DNA of 64,000 nt from Sulfolobus islandicus Y.N.15.51 (GCF_000022485.1 NC_012623.1:2134501-2198500), one strand, 5' to 3'. Shown: positions 44,908 to 54,009, counted from the stretch's first letter. The notes: generated from the sequence alone by a model not told the origin. Made by a program: numbers and translations.

Positions 44908-45174
44908 ATGGAAGAGTGGGGATTTAGCCAATCCGGTTCTCAGATTTCCACGAATTTTAAGCTCTTATCATTCTCTAGCGCTCCTTTTCAAGTGCTAGTA
45001 GATAATGATTTCGGTAATCTTATAGTTGAATTCAAGAGAAGTGTTGAGAAAAGCTTTGAAGGTGAGGCTTTTGTTACTATTGGAGTTGACGAGAACGGTA
45101 GAATAGCTTATATCTCAATAGAGCCGTTGGATAAAGATCTAAAAGAAGGTATAAAGGGAATTAAAAATGAGTGA
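44908..45174 (+). CDS. Small unknown protein (possible antitoxin)
   Basis: An 88-aa protein with FQVLVDNDFGNLIVEFKRSV and VTIGVDENGRIAYISIEPLD, a beta-hairpin pattern loosely like DUF2283-type small antitoxins. It overlaps the next gene by 8 nt. Tentative. Confidence 0.45.
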   Translation: MEEWGFSQSGSQISTNFKLLSFSSAPFQVLVDNDFGNLIVEFKRSVEKSFEGEAFVTIGVDENGRIAYISIEPLDKDLKEGIKGIKNE

Positions 45175-45556
45175 AGTCCTAAATTATGCATTACAAGAAA
45201 TTCAGGAGGGGAAGTACAAGATAGAAACTGATGAGGAAAACCTAGAGCTAATTCTCCACCCTGTTTTGCTTAAAGTGTTCAAGAAGGATGATAAATACTC
45301 TTTCGTGGTTCAGAACATTATATCTGTGAATACTGATAAACCAAGATTTGGCCCTCTTTGCTCTAGCAACACTTTAAATTCTAGACCGGCTAAGATTAGG
45401 AAGACAGAGGTTTTAAAAGAGCCTAAGATCGTGTTGAAAATGGATGAGAAAATTTTCAACATTATAATAAATGTTACTAATATTTCAATTTATCCAGATT
45501 ATAGGGATTCATTTGGCTCACCATGCGTGATGGTCTCAACGGTGGTCCTATATTAA
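45167..45556 (+). CDS. Unknown beta-rich protein
   Basis: A 129-aa protein with beta-type runs (KIFNIIINVTNISIYPDYRD). It shares a loose SFG/PFG loop pattern with the first protein of the HEPN cassette, but similarity is weak. It lies between the small gene at 44908 and a broken toxin-like frame. No family is recognised. Confidence 0.45.
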   Translation: MSEVLNYALQEIQEGKYKIETDEENLELILHPVLLKVFKKDDKYSFVVQNIISVNTDKPRFGPLCSSNTLNSRPAKIRKTEVLKEPKIVLKMDEKIFNIIINVTNISIYPDYRDSFGSPCVMVSTVVLY

Positions 45557-45839
45557 ATGTGAATTTACGAGACATGCTCAAGAAAGGCTAAGACTTAGAT
45601 TATAAGAACTAAGCAAAAATTACGGGATAGAAATAGTAGGTGAAATTCAGAGAGTAATTGACGAATTTTGCAAAGCTGAAAAGATAGCTGCTAAAAAACT
45701 TAATGATGAGGAAAGTTATTGCAAAAAATTAAGCTTTAATTGTTTATATCTTATCATGGTTTTTGTACAGTTTGATAAAAGAAGAATTATTACATTATTT
45801 CCTACTAATAAACCATCAACGATAAAGAAATTTTGTTAA
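45555..45839 (+). pseudogene. Toxin-like frame with one in-frame stop
   Basis: Frame from 45555: CEFTRHAQERLRLRL, a TAA at 45603-45605, then ELSKNYGIEIVGEIQRVIDE and a long coherent part to TAA 45837. The end (VQFDKRRIITLFPTNKPST) resembles RelE/DUF4258-like toxins with their R-H-A start. No start codon is clear. It is probably a decayed third gene after 44908 and 45167. Confidence 0.45.
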
Positions 45840-45919
45840 CTTTACCGAAAGGCTATAATATGTATTTATTATCTAACACTGTGGCTTAGCTGACTTCCTT
45901 ATATAGAACATAGTTATTC

Positions 45920-46113
45920 ATCAGTCTCATGTCCTAAATGCGGCAGGAAGATGGTTGAGGTTTCTCGTCGTAGGTTTAAGTGCGCTTGTAATTATGAAAA
46001 CGATCGTGACGTAATTGCAGTGGTTAATGGGAGGGAGTTCTGACCCTCTCAACTGCCCCTCAGATGTAGTCCCGAATCGATCAGGAGACCATCGTTAACG
46101 AGGAGGAAGTCAG
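45920..46113 (+). pseudogene. TnpB C-terminal remnant with element right end
   Basis: The frame reads [10 protein letters not shown]-like only out of frame, but in the right one [29 protein letters not shown] and VIAVVNG appear, the zinc ribbon and last RuvC Asp of TnpB. It is followed by the element end GGAGGAAGTCAG (46102-46113). Only the 3' end of the element survives. The predicted guide would begin TTCCTCTTAGTTTACAAT. Confidence 0.7.
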
Positions 46114-46247
46114 TTCCTCTTAGTTTACAATCAATTATTCTAACCTTGCAGAAATAAAGTTAATTACAAGGGAACATGAATCACTATCTGGAGCTATCAC
46201 AAAGCATGTTGCTTAAATCTCTCAACCGCCATTGAAAGTGCGGTGGA

Positions 46248-46276
46248 AAAGTATATTTAGTAGAAAAGTATACTTT
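46248..46276. promoter_or_regulatory. VapBC promoter with AAAGTATACTTT palindrome
   Basis: The perfect 12-bp palindrome AAAGTATACTTT (46265-46276) and a partial copy AAAGTATATTT (46248-46258) lie just before ATG 46282 and cover the expected TATA region. Repeated palindromes at toxin-antitoxin promoters are typical operators for the antitoxin. Binding is inferred. Confidence 0.55.
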
Positions 46277-46281
46277 AATTT

Positions 46282-46554
46282 ATGGTAACTACAATAAAAG
46301 TTAAGGACAAAACCAAGCTCGATCTTGAGAATTTAAGGGCTGAGATCTTGCTGAAGTCGAATACTAAGCTAACTTTGGAGGAACTGCAAGATTATCTCAT
46401 ATCCTTTGCCATTGATAATAAGGAGTCGTTTTTTGATTATATGATGAAGAAGTTTAAAAGGAAAAATTACGAGAAAATGAAGGAAGCTATAAAAGATTGG
46501 GGTATTGATACTAGTAATATTGACGTCGACAGTGTAATATATGATAATCCTTGA
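46282..46554 (+). CDS. vapB: VapB-like antitoxin
   Basis: A 90-aa protein with a short N-terminal strand (MVTTIKVKDKTKLDLENLRA, ribbon-helix-helix-like) and a charged C-terminus that would wrap the toxin. It overlaps the PIN toxin gene by 14 nt. A decayed relative is at 18674-18810. It likely represses its own promoter through the palindrome upstream. Confidence 0.7.
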   Translation: MVTTIKVKDKTKLDLENLRAEILLKSNTKLTLEELQDYLISFAIDNKESFFDYMMKKFKRKNYEKMKEAIKDWGIDTSNIDVDSVIYDNP

Positions 46555-46924
46555 CACGAGCTTCCTAATAGCTTTTTATAATAAGAGGGATTCCAGACAC
46601 GAAAAAGCCCTGAAGATCTTCGACGAGATAACTAACGACAAGCTAGTAATTTCAGACTATATCTTTGACGAGATAGTGACATTTTTAAGGGCTAAGGTTC
46701 CGTGGATAGCCATAGAGGTGGGTGAGAATATTTTAGAGAACTTGGACATTATAAGAGTTAATGATGAGGACTTTAGAACAGCGTGGGAACTGTTCAACAA
46801 GTTTAATAAATTAAGTTTTACCGATTGTACTACCTTATCCCTCTCGAAGAGGCTAAAAATTAAGAGGCTAATGACTTTTGATCAAGCATTGTCGAATGCG
46901 TTTGCAGAAATTAACAAAAAATGA
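46541..46924 (+). CDS. vapC: VapC-type PIN toxin
   Basis: A 127-aa PIN ribonuclease: MIILDTSFLIAFYNKRD (first Asp), VISDYIFDEIVTFL (Glu), LSFTDCTTLSLSKRL (Asp) and RLMTFDQALS (last acidic residue). All four acidic positions are present, and the length is normal. Coupled with the antitoxin at 46282. VapC proteins usually cut tRNA or rRNA. Confidence 0.85.
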   Translation: MIILDTSFLIAFYNKRDSRHEKALKIFDEITNDKLVISDYIFDEIVTFLRAKVPWIAIEVGENILENLDIIRVNDEDFRTAWELFNKFNKLSFTDCTTLSLSKRLKIKRLMTFDQALSNAFAEINKK

Positions 46925-47170
46925 CTGATCAAAAAACTACCTTATGACTGTACGCGTGTTGTCTTAACGACATTACTATGATCTTTATGAATTACTTCAA
47001 TTTTTATCACGGTTTACGTTAAACCTACTTTTAAATCGACGCTTGATTTCAAATTTAAGGAAAATCGATGAGCTTAGTGTCTAAAAAATTGAACTAGTTC
47101 ACAAAACGCACTTCTATGATCTTTTTAACAGTTTGAGTCAAAGTCGTGATTAATAACGTCAAATTCGAAA

Positions 47171-47179
47171 GTTTTAAAG
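47171..47179 (+). promoter_or_regulatory. TATA-like box of rmlC
   Basis: GTTTTAAAG is about 27 nt before ATG 47202, the spacing for a leaderless start. Confidence 0.5.
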
Positions 47180-47201
47180 TTTTTTACTACCTTTACTCTT
47201 G

Positions 47202-47738
47202 ATGCCATTTGAATTTGAGGAACTAGGCTTAGGTGTGATTTTAATAAAGCCTAAAGCATTTCCAGATAATAGGGGTTATTTTAAGGAAATATTTAAGGAA
47301 TCCGAATTTAGGAAAATGAATATTCCTACTCCTCTACAAGCTAACGTTTCATTTTCTAAACCTGGAGTCGTAAGGGGTTTGCATTACCAATTACCGCCGA
47401 AAGAACAAGGTAAGATAGTTACAGTAATGAAGGGAAGAATAATAGACGTAGCAGTAGATATAAGGAAGAAATCTAAAAGCTTTGGTAAGTACGTTTATGC
47501 CGAACTAAATGAGGATAACCATTACATGTTATGGATACCACCTGGATTTGCACACGGCTTCCAAGCACTAGAAGACTCTACGGTGTTATATTTCGTAACA
47601 CATAATGAGTATTCGTCATACCACGAGAGGTGCATAAATTACACAATGATAGACTGGCCGATAAAAAGTGTAATAGTCAGCGAAAAAGATGCAAAATGCC
47701 CACCATTAGAGAGAGCTGAGGTATTTGAGGATTGGTGA
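47202..47738 (+). CDS. rmlC: dTDP-4-dehydrorhamnose 3,5-epimerase
   Basis: A 178-aa cupin epimerase from ATG 47202 (TTG 47199 also possible). FPDNRGYFKEIFKESEFR, VVRGLHYQLPPKEQGKIV (catalytic His region) and LWIPPGFAHGFQALEDS are the family motifs in order. It epimerises C3 and C5 of dTDP-4-keto-6-deoxyglucose. It starts the dTDP-rhamnose gene set. Confidence 0.92.
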   Translation: MPFEFEELGLGVILIKPKAFPDNRGYFKEIFKESEFRKMNIPTPLQANVSFSKPGVVRGLHYQLPPKEQGKIVTVMKGRIIDVAVDIRKKSKSFGKYVYAELNEDNHYMLWIPPGFAHGFQALEDSTVLYFVTHNEYSSYHERCINYTMIDWPIKSVIVSEKDAKCPPLERAEVFEDW

Positions 47739-47874
47739 TGGAAACGACTTGAAATTGTGACGTAAATAGTTTTTACTGCTCACACCACTAAGCTCTGAGC
47801 CAGATTAGTGGTTAGTTCAGTTACACTACCGTAACCAAAACCCTTATTATTTCTATTTTAAATCATTTTATATC

Positions 47875-48700
47875 ATGGGAATATTAATAACTGGCGCATC
47901 TGGACAGTTAGGCTTTGAGCTTTCTGAGGTTTTAAAAGGTGACATTGTTAAGGTATACAACACGATGGAAGTGCAGGGCGGTTATAAGCTAGATTTAACC
48001 AATTACTCGGCAGTGGAAGACTTCATTATTAAAAAGAGGCCGGACGTTATAATAAACACAAGCCTCATTGACCGACGTGGATAAGTGTGAAGTAGAAAGG
48101 AGTTTAGCCTTTAAGGTAAATGCTGAGGCAGTGAAACACATTGTTAGGGCTTCCCGCGTTGTAGAAGCTTACCTAATTCACATAAGCACTGATTACGTAT
48201 TTGACGGTAAAAAGGGACTTTATAAGGAAGAGGACTTGCCAAATCCTATCAACTACTACGGCTTAACCAAACTTCTTGGCGAAACTTACGCATTATCTTA
48301 CGATGATAGCCTCGTTATAAGGACTTCTGGAGTTTTTAGGCATAAAGGTTTTCCCATTTACGTTTATAAGACGTTGAAAGAAGGTAAGGAGGTTTCCGCA
48401 TTTAAGGGGTACTATTCACCAATTTCTGCTAGAAAATTAGCTGAGGCTATTTCCGAATTAATCGAGTATAGGAAAACAGGGATATTGAACGTTGCGAGCG
48501 AGAGAGTTTCTAGAGTAGATTTGGCAATGAAGATTAAGGAGAAGTTTAATCTAGGCGGTAGCGTAAAGGAAGTTGATGAGGTTAAAGGTTGGATTGCGAA
48601 GAGGCCCTTTGACTCCTCTTTAGACATTTCTAAAGCTAAGAAGTTACTTTCTACCGACTTTTATTCCTTAGATGAGAATTTGCGTTATATGGTGGTTTGA
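47875..48700 (+). pseudogene. rmlD: dTDP-4-dehydrorhamnose reductase, one-base frameshift
   Basis: The first frame (47875-48084) has MGILITGASGQLGFELSEVL (Rossmann), and the second (from about 48060 to 48700) has ASLTDVDKCEVE, HISTDYVFDGKKGLY and NYYGLTKLLGE with the Y-x3-K active site. They join as IINTASLTDVDK if one A is removed from ACACAAGCC at 48057-48065. The rest is intact and of normal length (about 275 aa). All other rml genes are intact, so a sequence error or very recent mutation is likelier than old decay. Confidence 0.85.
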
Positions 48701-49741
48701 TTGCAGGCCGTAATTTTACACGGCGGTCAAGGGACTAGGTTAAGGCCTCTAACGCATACCGGGCCTAAACAGTTGATAAAGATTGCAGGAAAGCCCGTTT
48801 CACAATGGGTTTTAGAACAGATAAGAGATGCGGGTATAAAGGATATTATAATAATCTTGGGAGATAATAATCCGAATAAGGTTGTAGAGTATTACGGTGA
48901 CGGCTCACGTTTCGGAGTTAACATAACTTACGTATATCAAGGCAAAGCTAGAGGATTGGCCGACGCGGTATATAAAGTGAAGGACGTGATAACGGAAGAT
49001 AGGTTTCTGGTTTATTTAGGGGACAACATAGTTCCTTATGACAACCTCCCCTCTTTCCTTTCCTTCAAGGGCTCGGCTTCAATACTTTTGGCAAAGGTTG
49101 ACAATCCCAACCGTTTCGGAGTTGCGATAATAAAAGATGGTAAAGTGATTAGGCTAGTGGAAAAACCGAAAGAGAAAATTTCCGATTTAGCTTTAGTTGG
49201 TGTTTACGCTTTTACTAGGGAGATATTTGAGGTGATAGAAAATCTAAAGCCATCATGGAGGGGTGAGTTAGAAATAACTGATGCAATACAAGGATTGATT
49301 GACAGAGGTAGGGAAGTTGAGTATAAGATAATTGATGGCTGGTGGAAGGATACTGGGACACCTAAGGACATATTGGAGGCTAATTCTTTCCTTTTGGATA
49401 AATACGCTGAGAGAAAGATAGAAGGAGAGGTTAGGAAATCATCAATTGACGGCAGGGTATTTATAGAAAAAGAAGCGTTAATTGAGAACTCAACTATTAG
49501 GGGGCCAGCTTATATAGGAAAGGGGAGTAAGATAATAAACTCCTACATAGGCCCATTTACTTCAATAGGGGATAACTGTGTGATCGAGAATAGTGAGATA
49601 GAATACAGCGTAATTTTAGATAACGTAAGGGTGGAAGGTGTATCCATGATGGATTCTTTGATAGGTAATAATTCAAGCGTAATAAAGGGAAAGAAATGGG
49701 TTAAGTTAATAATAGGGGAGAACTCAAGGGTTGAAATATGA
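48701..49741 (+). CDS. rmlA: Glucose-1-phosphate thymidylyltransferase (long archaeal form)
   Basis: 346 aa, TTG start directly after rmlD. AVILHGGQGTRLRPLTHTGP and KQLIKIAGKP form the nucleotide-binding start, FLVYLGDNIV the metal site, and VEKPKE and WWKDTGTPKD the sugar-binding parts. The C-terminal 100 residues form a left-handed beta-helix (isoleucine-rich hexapeptides around IGKGSKIINSYIGPFTSIG). It makes dTDP-glucose. It overlaps rmlB by 4 nt. Confidence 0.9.
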   Translation: MQAVILHGGQGTRLRPLTHTGPKQLIKIAGKPVSQWVLEQIRDAGIKDIIIILGDNNPNKVVEYYGDGSRFGVNITYVYQGKARGLADAVYKVKDVITEDRFLVYLGDNIVPYDNLPSFLSFKGSASILLAKVDNPNRFGVAIIKDGKVIRLVEKPKEKISDLALVGVYAFTREIFEVIENLKPSWRGELEITDAIQGLIDRGREVEYKIIDGWWKDTGTPKDILEANSFLLDKYAERKIEGEVRKSSIDGRVFIEKEALIENSTIRGPAYIGKGSKIINSYIGPFTSIGDNCVIENSEIEYSVILDNVRVEGVSMMDSLIGNNSSVIKGKKWVKLIIGENSRVEI

Positions 49742-50688
49742 AGATTGCAGTTTTAGGAGGGGCCGGATTTATAGGCTCTGCCTTTGTAAGGGAGTTGAAT
49801 AAGAGGGGGATTAGGCCAATAGTTATAGACCTCTTAACTTACGCCGGCAGGGTTGAGAACTTAAAGGACACCGATCACGAATTTATTAAAGCTGATATAA
49901 GGGATCAGAAACTCCATGATATTTTGAGGGAACATAAGGTAGAAGTTGTAATTAATTTCGCAGCTGAATCTCACGTTGATAGGTCTATTTATAAACCTCA
50001 AGATTTCGTGACTACGAATGTCTTAGGGACGATAAACGTTTTAGAAGCTGCTAGGCGTTTTAATTTTAATTACGTTCACATATCAACGGACGAAGTTTAC
50101 GGTGAGGAGTGTGGTGATGAGAATTCTCCTCTTAATCCATCATCACCTTATAGCGCTTCTAAGGCTTCAGCAGACTTATTCGTTAAGTCTTACGTAAGGA
50201 CTTATAACGTTAAGGCTATTATCGTTAGGCCTTCTAATAATTATGGGCCTAGGCAGTTCCCTGAGAAGTTCATTCCGAAAATTATTATTAGGACTTTGCT
50301 CGGTTTACACGTTCCAATTTACGGTGATGGTAAACAAGAGAGGGATTGGATATTCGTGGAGGATACTGCAAGGATAATAGTTGACTTACTAGACGAGGCT
50401 GAATGGAGAGGAGAAGTTTATAATATCCCAAGGAGGCAGAGGGTTAGTAATCTTGAGTTGGTTAAGTTATTAAGTGAGGTTATGGATAAAGAGGTTAAGA
50501 TTAAGTTCGTTTCTGATAGGCCAGGGCATGATAGGAGATATTGTATGAGTACTAGGCTTTCTTATGAGGTTACTCCTTTAAAGGAGGGTTTGAGGAGGAC
50601 TTATGAATGGTATATTAGTAATGAGTGGTGGTGGAGGCCATTGATCGACGATAAGTTCTTTAAGGAAGATGAACCGTGGCGTCAGTAG
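49738..50688 (+). CDS. rmlB: dTDP-glucose 4,6-dehydratase
   Basis: A 316-aa extended SDR: GGAGFIGSAFVREL, FAAESHVDRSI, HISTDEVYGE (with the dehydratase D-E pair) and SPYSASKA (Tyr138, Lys142), then RPSNNYGPRQFPEK. These are diagnostic for RmlB. It converts dTDP-glucose to the 4-keto-6-deoxy form used by RmlC and RmlD. It is the last gene of the rml set. Confidence 0.93.
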   Translation: MKIAVLGGAGFIGSAFVRELNKRGIRPIVIDLLTYAGRVENLKDTDHEFIKADIRDQKLHDILREHKVEVVINFAAESHVDRSIYKPQDFVTTNVLGTINVLEAARRFNFNYVHISTDEVYGEECGDENSPLNPSSPYSASKASADLFVKSYVRTYNVKAIIVRPSNNYGPRQFPEKFIPKIIIRTLLGLHVPIYGDGKQERDWIFVEDTARIIVDLLDEAEWRGEVYNIPRRQRVSNLELVKLLSEVMDKEVKIKFVSDRPGHDRRYCMSTRLSYEVTPLKEGLRRTYEWYISNEWWWRPLIDDKFFKEDEPWRQ

Positions 50689-50699
50689 ATTAATTTTCC

Positions 50700-51242
50700 C
50701 TAACTGTTTCCTTTTTTAATACAGCAATGTATCGCAGCAATTATAACGAAGTATAGAATGAAATCTAAAGAGTAAGTAATTGCTAGGCCCAGATACATGT
50801 TATGCAAAATGGATTGTAAGTACTGAGTTATCCCTAATATCTCTGGGCGATTCCAATACAAGATATCTGGAAGTGCTAGAAGGAAGAAGTTATAAAGTCC
50901 TATGAAAATAGGTACCAATTGTCCACCTAGTCTTGCCCTTACGTAGTAAGGATAAGCTTTACTTATTTTTCCATGTTCTCTAAATCCCCAGCATACTTCT
51001 TCTATTGTCTTCATTAAAAGTCTTGTTTTCAATCCAGCAGTTCTAGTTCTTCCAGAAATTCTGTACTGTAAGTGAAAGTGCTATAGTCTTGTTTTCTTCA
51101 GAATAGTGTACGTATTTGGCAAAGTTCAGTACCATTATATAGGAGAATATTGCTAAAATTGTAGCTACTATAGATATAATAAAGTTGTGTATATATTCTG
51201 TAGCAAAATAAAAGGAAGATAATGTAGAAAAGATTATTATAG
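50700..51242 (-). pseudogene. Membrane protein gene truncated by IS607
   Basis: Frame 50700-51032 gives a 110-aa membrane protein (IFIGLYNFFLLALPDILYWN and YSLDFILYFVIIAAIHCCIK). Upstream, in another frame, come further residues (IISIVATILAIFSYIMVLNF, then IALSLTVQNFWK) which join it after a one-base shift near 51040. The gene's start is cut off by the IS607 copy at 51244. Function unknown; probably two to four membrane helices. Confidence 0.6.
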
Positions 51243-51304
51243 GGCTGAATCCTTTCTCACGTTAATAGAAATCTTTTTATATTTATTTATTATCAACTAA
51301 TCTT

Positions 51305-51946
51305 GTGGAGAGACTACTGAGACCTAAGGAGGCTTGCCAACTACTCAGCATTTCATACTCAACACTCCTACGGTGGATTAGAGAAGGAAAAATAAGGGTA
51401 GTAACAACTGAAGGAGGGAAGTATAGGATACCTTACAGCGAGATAAAGAAGTACTTAGAAAGGAGGGAAGAGACGAGGGCTGTAATTTACGCAAGGGTCT
51501 CCTCTACCGATCAGAGAGAAGACTTGGAAAGACAAATAAACTACCTAACAAATTACGCAACGGCAAAAGGTTACAAAGTGGTTGAAGTACTGAAAGATAT
51601 TGCCAGCGGGTTAAACACACAAAGGAAAGGATTACTTAAGTTATTCAAACTTGTTGAGGGAAGGAGTGTCGACATCGTATTAATAACATACAAAGACAGA
51701 CTAACGCGTTTTGGGTTTGAGTACATTGAAGAGTTCTTCTCAACCATGGGAGTTAAGATTGAAGTAGTTTTCGGTGAGGAGCCCAAAGATGACGCACAAG
51801 AGCTAGTTGAGGACTTAATTTCCGTCGTTACATCATTCGTAGGGAAAATTTACGGAATGAGGAGTCACAAGAAAACACTCCTAGTTCAAGGTGTAAAAAA
51901 GTTAATAGGTGAGTTGAGTGGAGAGGACAGTGAAGTTAAGGGTTAA
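51305..51946 (+). CDS. tnpA: IS607 serine recombinase (TnpA)
   Basis: 213 aa (GTG start). An N-terminal MerR-like helix-turn-helix (RPKEACQLLSISYSTLLRWI) is followed by a small serine-recombinase catalytic domain with AVIYARVSSTDQREDLERQI, where the Ser in RVSS is the nucleophile, and ITYKDRLTRFGFEYIEEFF. IS607 recombinases have this inverted domain order. Overlaps tnpB by 29 nt. Confidence 0.92.
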   Translation: MERLLRPKEACQLLSISYSTLLRWIREGKIRVVTTEGGKYRIPYSEIKKYLERREETRAVIYARVSSTDQREDLERQINYLTNYATAKGYKVVEVLKDIASGLNTQRKGLLKLFKLVEGRSVDIVLITYKDRLTRFGFEYIEEFFSTMGVKIEVVFGEEPKDDAQELVEDLISVVTSFVGKIYGMRSHKKTLLVQGVKKLIGELSGEDSEVKG

Positions 51947-53150
51947 GGTTGACTATTCTACATACTCAGCACTTAAGGAGGTCGAGAAGGAGTACAGAGA
52001 GGTTCTAGAGGAGGCAATAAATTATGGGCTGTCAAACAAAACTACCTCCTTCACCAGGATTAAAGCTGGAGTTTACAGGACTGAGAGGGAGAAACATAAG
52101 GACTTACCCTCCCATTATATTTACACAGCTTGTGAGGACGCAAGCGAGAGATTAGACAGTTTTGAGAAGTTGAAGAAGAGAGGGAGGAGTTACACTGAGA
52201 AACCGTCAGTGAGGAGAGTTACTATTCACCTCGACGATCACTTATGGAAGTTCAACCTTGATAGGATTTCAATTTCCACAAAGAGGAGTAGGGTTTTCAT
52301 TTCACCAACCTTCCCTAAGATCTTCTGGAGATATTATAACAAGGGCTGGAGGATTGCGAGTGAGGCCAGGTTTAGGCTGATGAAGGGAAATGTTGTAGAG
52401 TTCTACGTCATTTTTAAGAGAGATGAGCCTAAACCTTATGAGCCTAAAGCGTTTATTCCCGTCGACCTTAACGAGAATTCGGTCTCGGTGCTCATCAACA
52501 GTAAACCCTTATTGCTTGAGACTAACACTAAGAGGATTACTCTGGGCTATGAGTATAGGAGGAAGTTGACAATCACTGGTAAGTCAACTAAGGATAGGGA
52601 AGTGAGGAGGAAGTTAAAGAGGCTGAGGGAGAGGGATAAGAAAGTAGACATTAGGAGGAAATTAGCCAAGCTGATCGTTAAAGAGGCTTTTGAAGGCAAG
52701 AGTGTCATAGTTTTAGAGGACTTGCCAAGGAGAACTCCAGAGCATATGATAAAGGACGTGAAGGATAAACAGCTTAGGTTGAGGATTTATAGATCTGCAT
52801 TTTCCTCAATGAAGAATGCTATTATTGAGAAGGCTAGGGAGTTTGGTGTCCCCGTAGTCTTAGTTAACCCATCTTATACTTCCACTGTTTGCCCAATTCA
52901 TGGGGCGAAGATCGTTTACCAACTCGATGGGGGCGATGCCCCAAGGGTTGGTGTTTGTGAGAAGGGGAAGGAAAAGTGGCATAGGGATGTAGTTGCACTG
53001 TACAACTTAGCGAGGAGGGCTGGAGATGTGAGCCCCGTGCCGTTGGGCTCGAAGGAGTCCCATGACCCACCTACAGTAAGTGGGTGGTTGAGGGCTAAGT
53101 CCCTACACTCGATCATGAATGAACATAAAATGATTGAAATGAAAGTGTAG
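51918..53150 (+). CDS. tnpB: IS607 TnpB nuclease
   Basis: 410 aa. RuvC acidic residues are Asp183 (FIPVDLNENSV), Glu267 (VIVLEDLPRRTP) and Asp357 (WHRDVVALYNLA). The zinc ribbon is odd: CPIHG in place of CPxC, and only CEKGK where a CxxC is expected. The start GTG 51918 lies within tnpA. All catalytic residues are present; it is likely RNA-guided, with the omega RNA at its 3' end. Confidence 0.9.
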   Translation: MERTVKLRVKVDYSTYSALKEVEKEYREVLEEAINYGLSNKTTSFTRIKAGVYRTEREKHKDLPSHYIYTACEDASERLDSFEKLKKRGRSYTEKPSVRRVTIHLDDHLWKFNLDRISISTKRSRVFISPTFPKIFWRYYNKGWRIASEARFRLMKGNVVEFYVIFKRDEPKPYEPKAFIPVDLNENSVSVLINSKPLLLETNTKRITLGYEYRRKLTITGKSTKDREVRRKLKRLRERDKKVDIRRKLAKLIVKEAFEGKSVIVLEDLPRRTPEHMIKDVKDKQLRLRIYRSAFSSMKNAIIEKAREFGVPVVLVNPSYTSTVCPIHGAKIVYQLDGGDAPRVGVCEKGKEKWHRDVVALYNLARRAGDVSPVPLGSKESHDPPTVSGWLRAKSLHSIMNEHKMIEMKV

Positions 53151-53160
53151 GGACAAACGG
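53020..53160 (+). ncRNA. Predicted omega RNA region of IS607 copy A
   Basis: The tnpB 3' end and the short tail to the element end fold well: CCCACC...GGTGGG around 53067-53093 and TCCCTACACT paired with AGTGTAGGGA (53100-53109 and 53144-53153). The same segments are kept in copy B, in the 227-bp derivative, and are typical places for TnpB guide RNA. The flank after GG 53160 would be the guide. Confidence 0.55.
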
Positions 53161-53209
53161 GTTATTGTTCGTGTTTAGGAGTAATTATTTTAACTTATAC
53201 TAGAATGAA

Positions 53210-53743
53210 GTGGTTGTGGAGAAGGATCTTTATAGGGTTGGAGAGGATTACGTGGAGGCTAGGATAATTGAAAGCTTATCTGACCTTCTCCTATCTCTTA
53301 CTCTATGGAAGGAAGGATATACTAGGAACTCTGCGGGGAAAGCTTTTAGTGCGGTAAAAGCGTTATTAAGCGCTCTCATAGTAACTAATGAAGAGAAGTT
53401 AATTAATTTAGCTAAAGATGAAAAGGAAAGGAAATGGATTAAAAAGAAGGCCCACATAGTGCCTACACACGCCATGTACGGTTTAGCACAAGTACTAAAG
53501 GATATAGGAATTGACGTTATAAGCCTTGTGAACTATGCTCTAAATCTTCACGATTATCATTATAATGGTTTTGAACCTGGCTTTAGTAGATATAGTAAAA
53601 AAGAGGAAGTATTTAGGGATTTAATTACGTTAGTAAAGGAGACTAGGAAAGTGATAGACATTTATTACTCTAAGTACGAAGTTAAGGAAATATTGGGAAA
53701 GATTGACGAGCTAATAAAGGAATTAACAGAAGGTAATAAATAA
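53210..53743 (+). CDS. PaREP1-family protein
   Basis: A 177-aa helical protein (GTG start). YTRNSAGKAFSAVKALLSAL is the conserved PaREP1 core, followed by KAHIVPTHAMYGLAQVL. PaREP1 proteins are common and duplicated in crenarchaea; the fold is HEPN-like and the function unknown. The gene lies right beside the IS607 copy. Related pieces are at 32916 and 63493. Confidence 0.7.
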   Translation: MVVEKDLYRVGEDYVEARIIESLSDLLLSLTLWKEGYTRNSAGKAFSAVKALLSALIVTNEEKLINLAKDEKERKWIKKKAHIVPTHAMYGLAQVLKDIGIDVISLVNYALNLHDYHYNGFEPGFSRYSKKEEVFRDLITLVKETRKVIDIYYSKYEVKEILGKIDELIKELTEGNK

Positions 53744-53749
53744 GAGAGT

Positions 53750-53890
53750 TCAGCCTTGAAACAGTTGCTCTGATCGCTTTATTACCCCTCCTAGCCATTA
53801 AGGAAATTTAGAAGAACTTATATTTAAATATAAGGGGGCTATACATTCCCGCTGGCGAGGCTTTTTGCACCTTAACGCCCAATTTTTGTA
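53750..53890 (-). mobile_element. Left-end remnant of a TnpB element
   Basis: On the minus strand it reads AAAAAGCCTCGCCAG, then a TAGCCCCCTTA segment and ATGGCTAGGAGGGGTAATAA, the same order as 39120-39215. About 14 codons of tnpB remain ([14 protein letters not shown]). The right end and most of the gene are lost. Confidence 0.75.
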
Positions 53891-54009
53891 ATTTTGAATA
53901 AATCTTAAATAAATGAAATTATTGACCATACTCTAGATTAATATATCTGAATTTTTTTGTTTTTCTAAGTATTAAGAATCTTATACGTTTTATAATATAT
54001 CTTTTCATT

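Larger units (their letters stand above)
51244..53160 (+). mobile_element. IS607-family element, copy A
   Basis: The element is 1917 bp and flanked by GG at both ends (51242-51243 and 53159-53160), the usual IS607 core. It carries a serine recombinase and tnpB. Copy B (59618-61528) is in inverted orientation, 1911 bp, and nearly identical. The 6-bp difference is an in-frame deletion in tnpB. Length and genes are like ISC1904/ISC1913-type elements. Confidence 0.92.

Noticed and set aside
52864-53116. Minus-strand frames inside IS607 tnpB (and their copies at 59702-59908)
   Set aside because: They occur identically in both copies as antisense shadows of tnpB and have no gene features.
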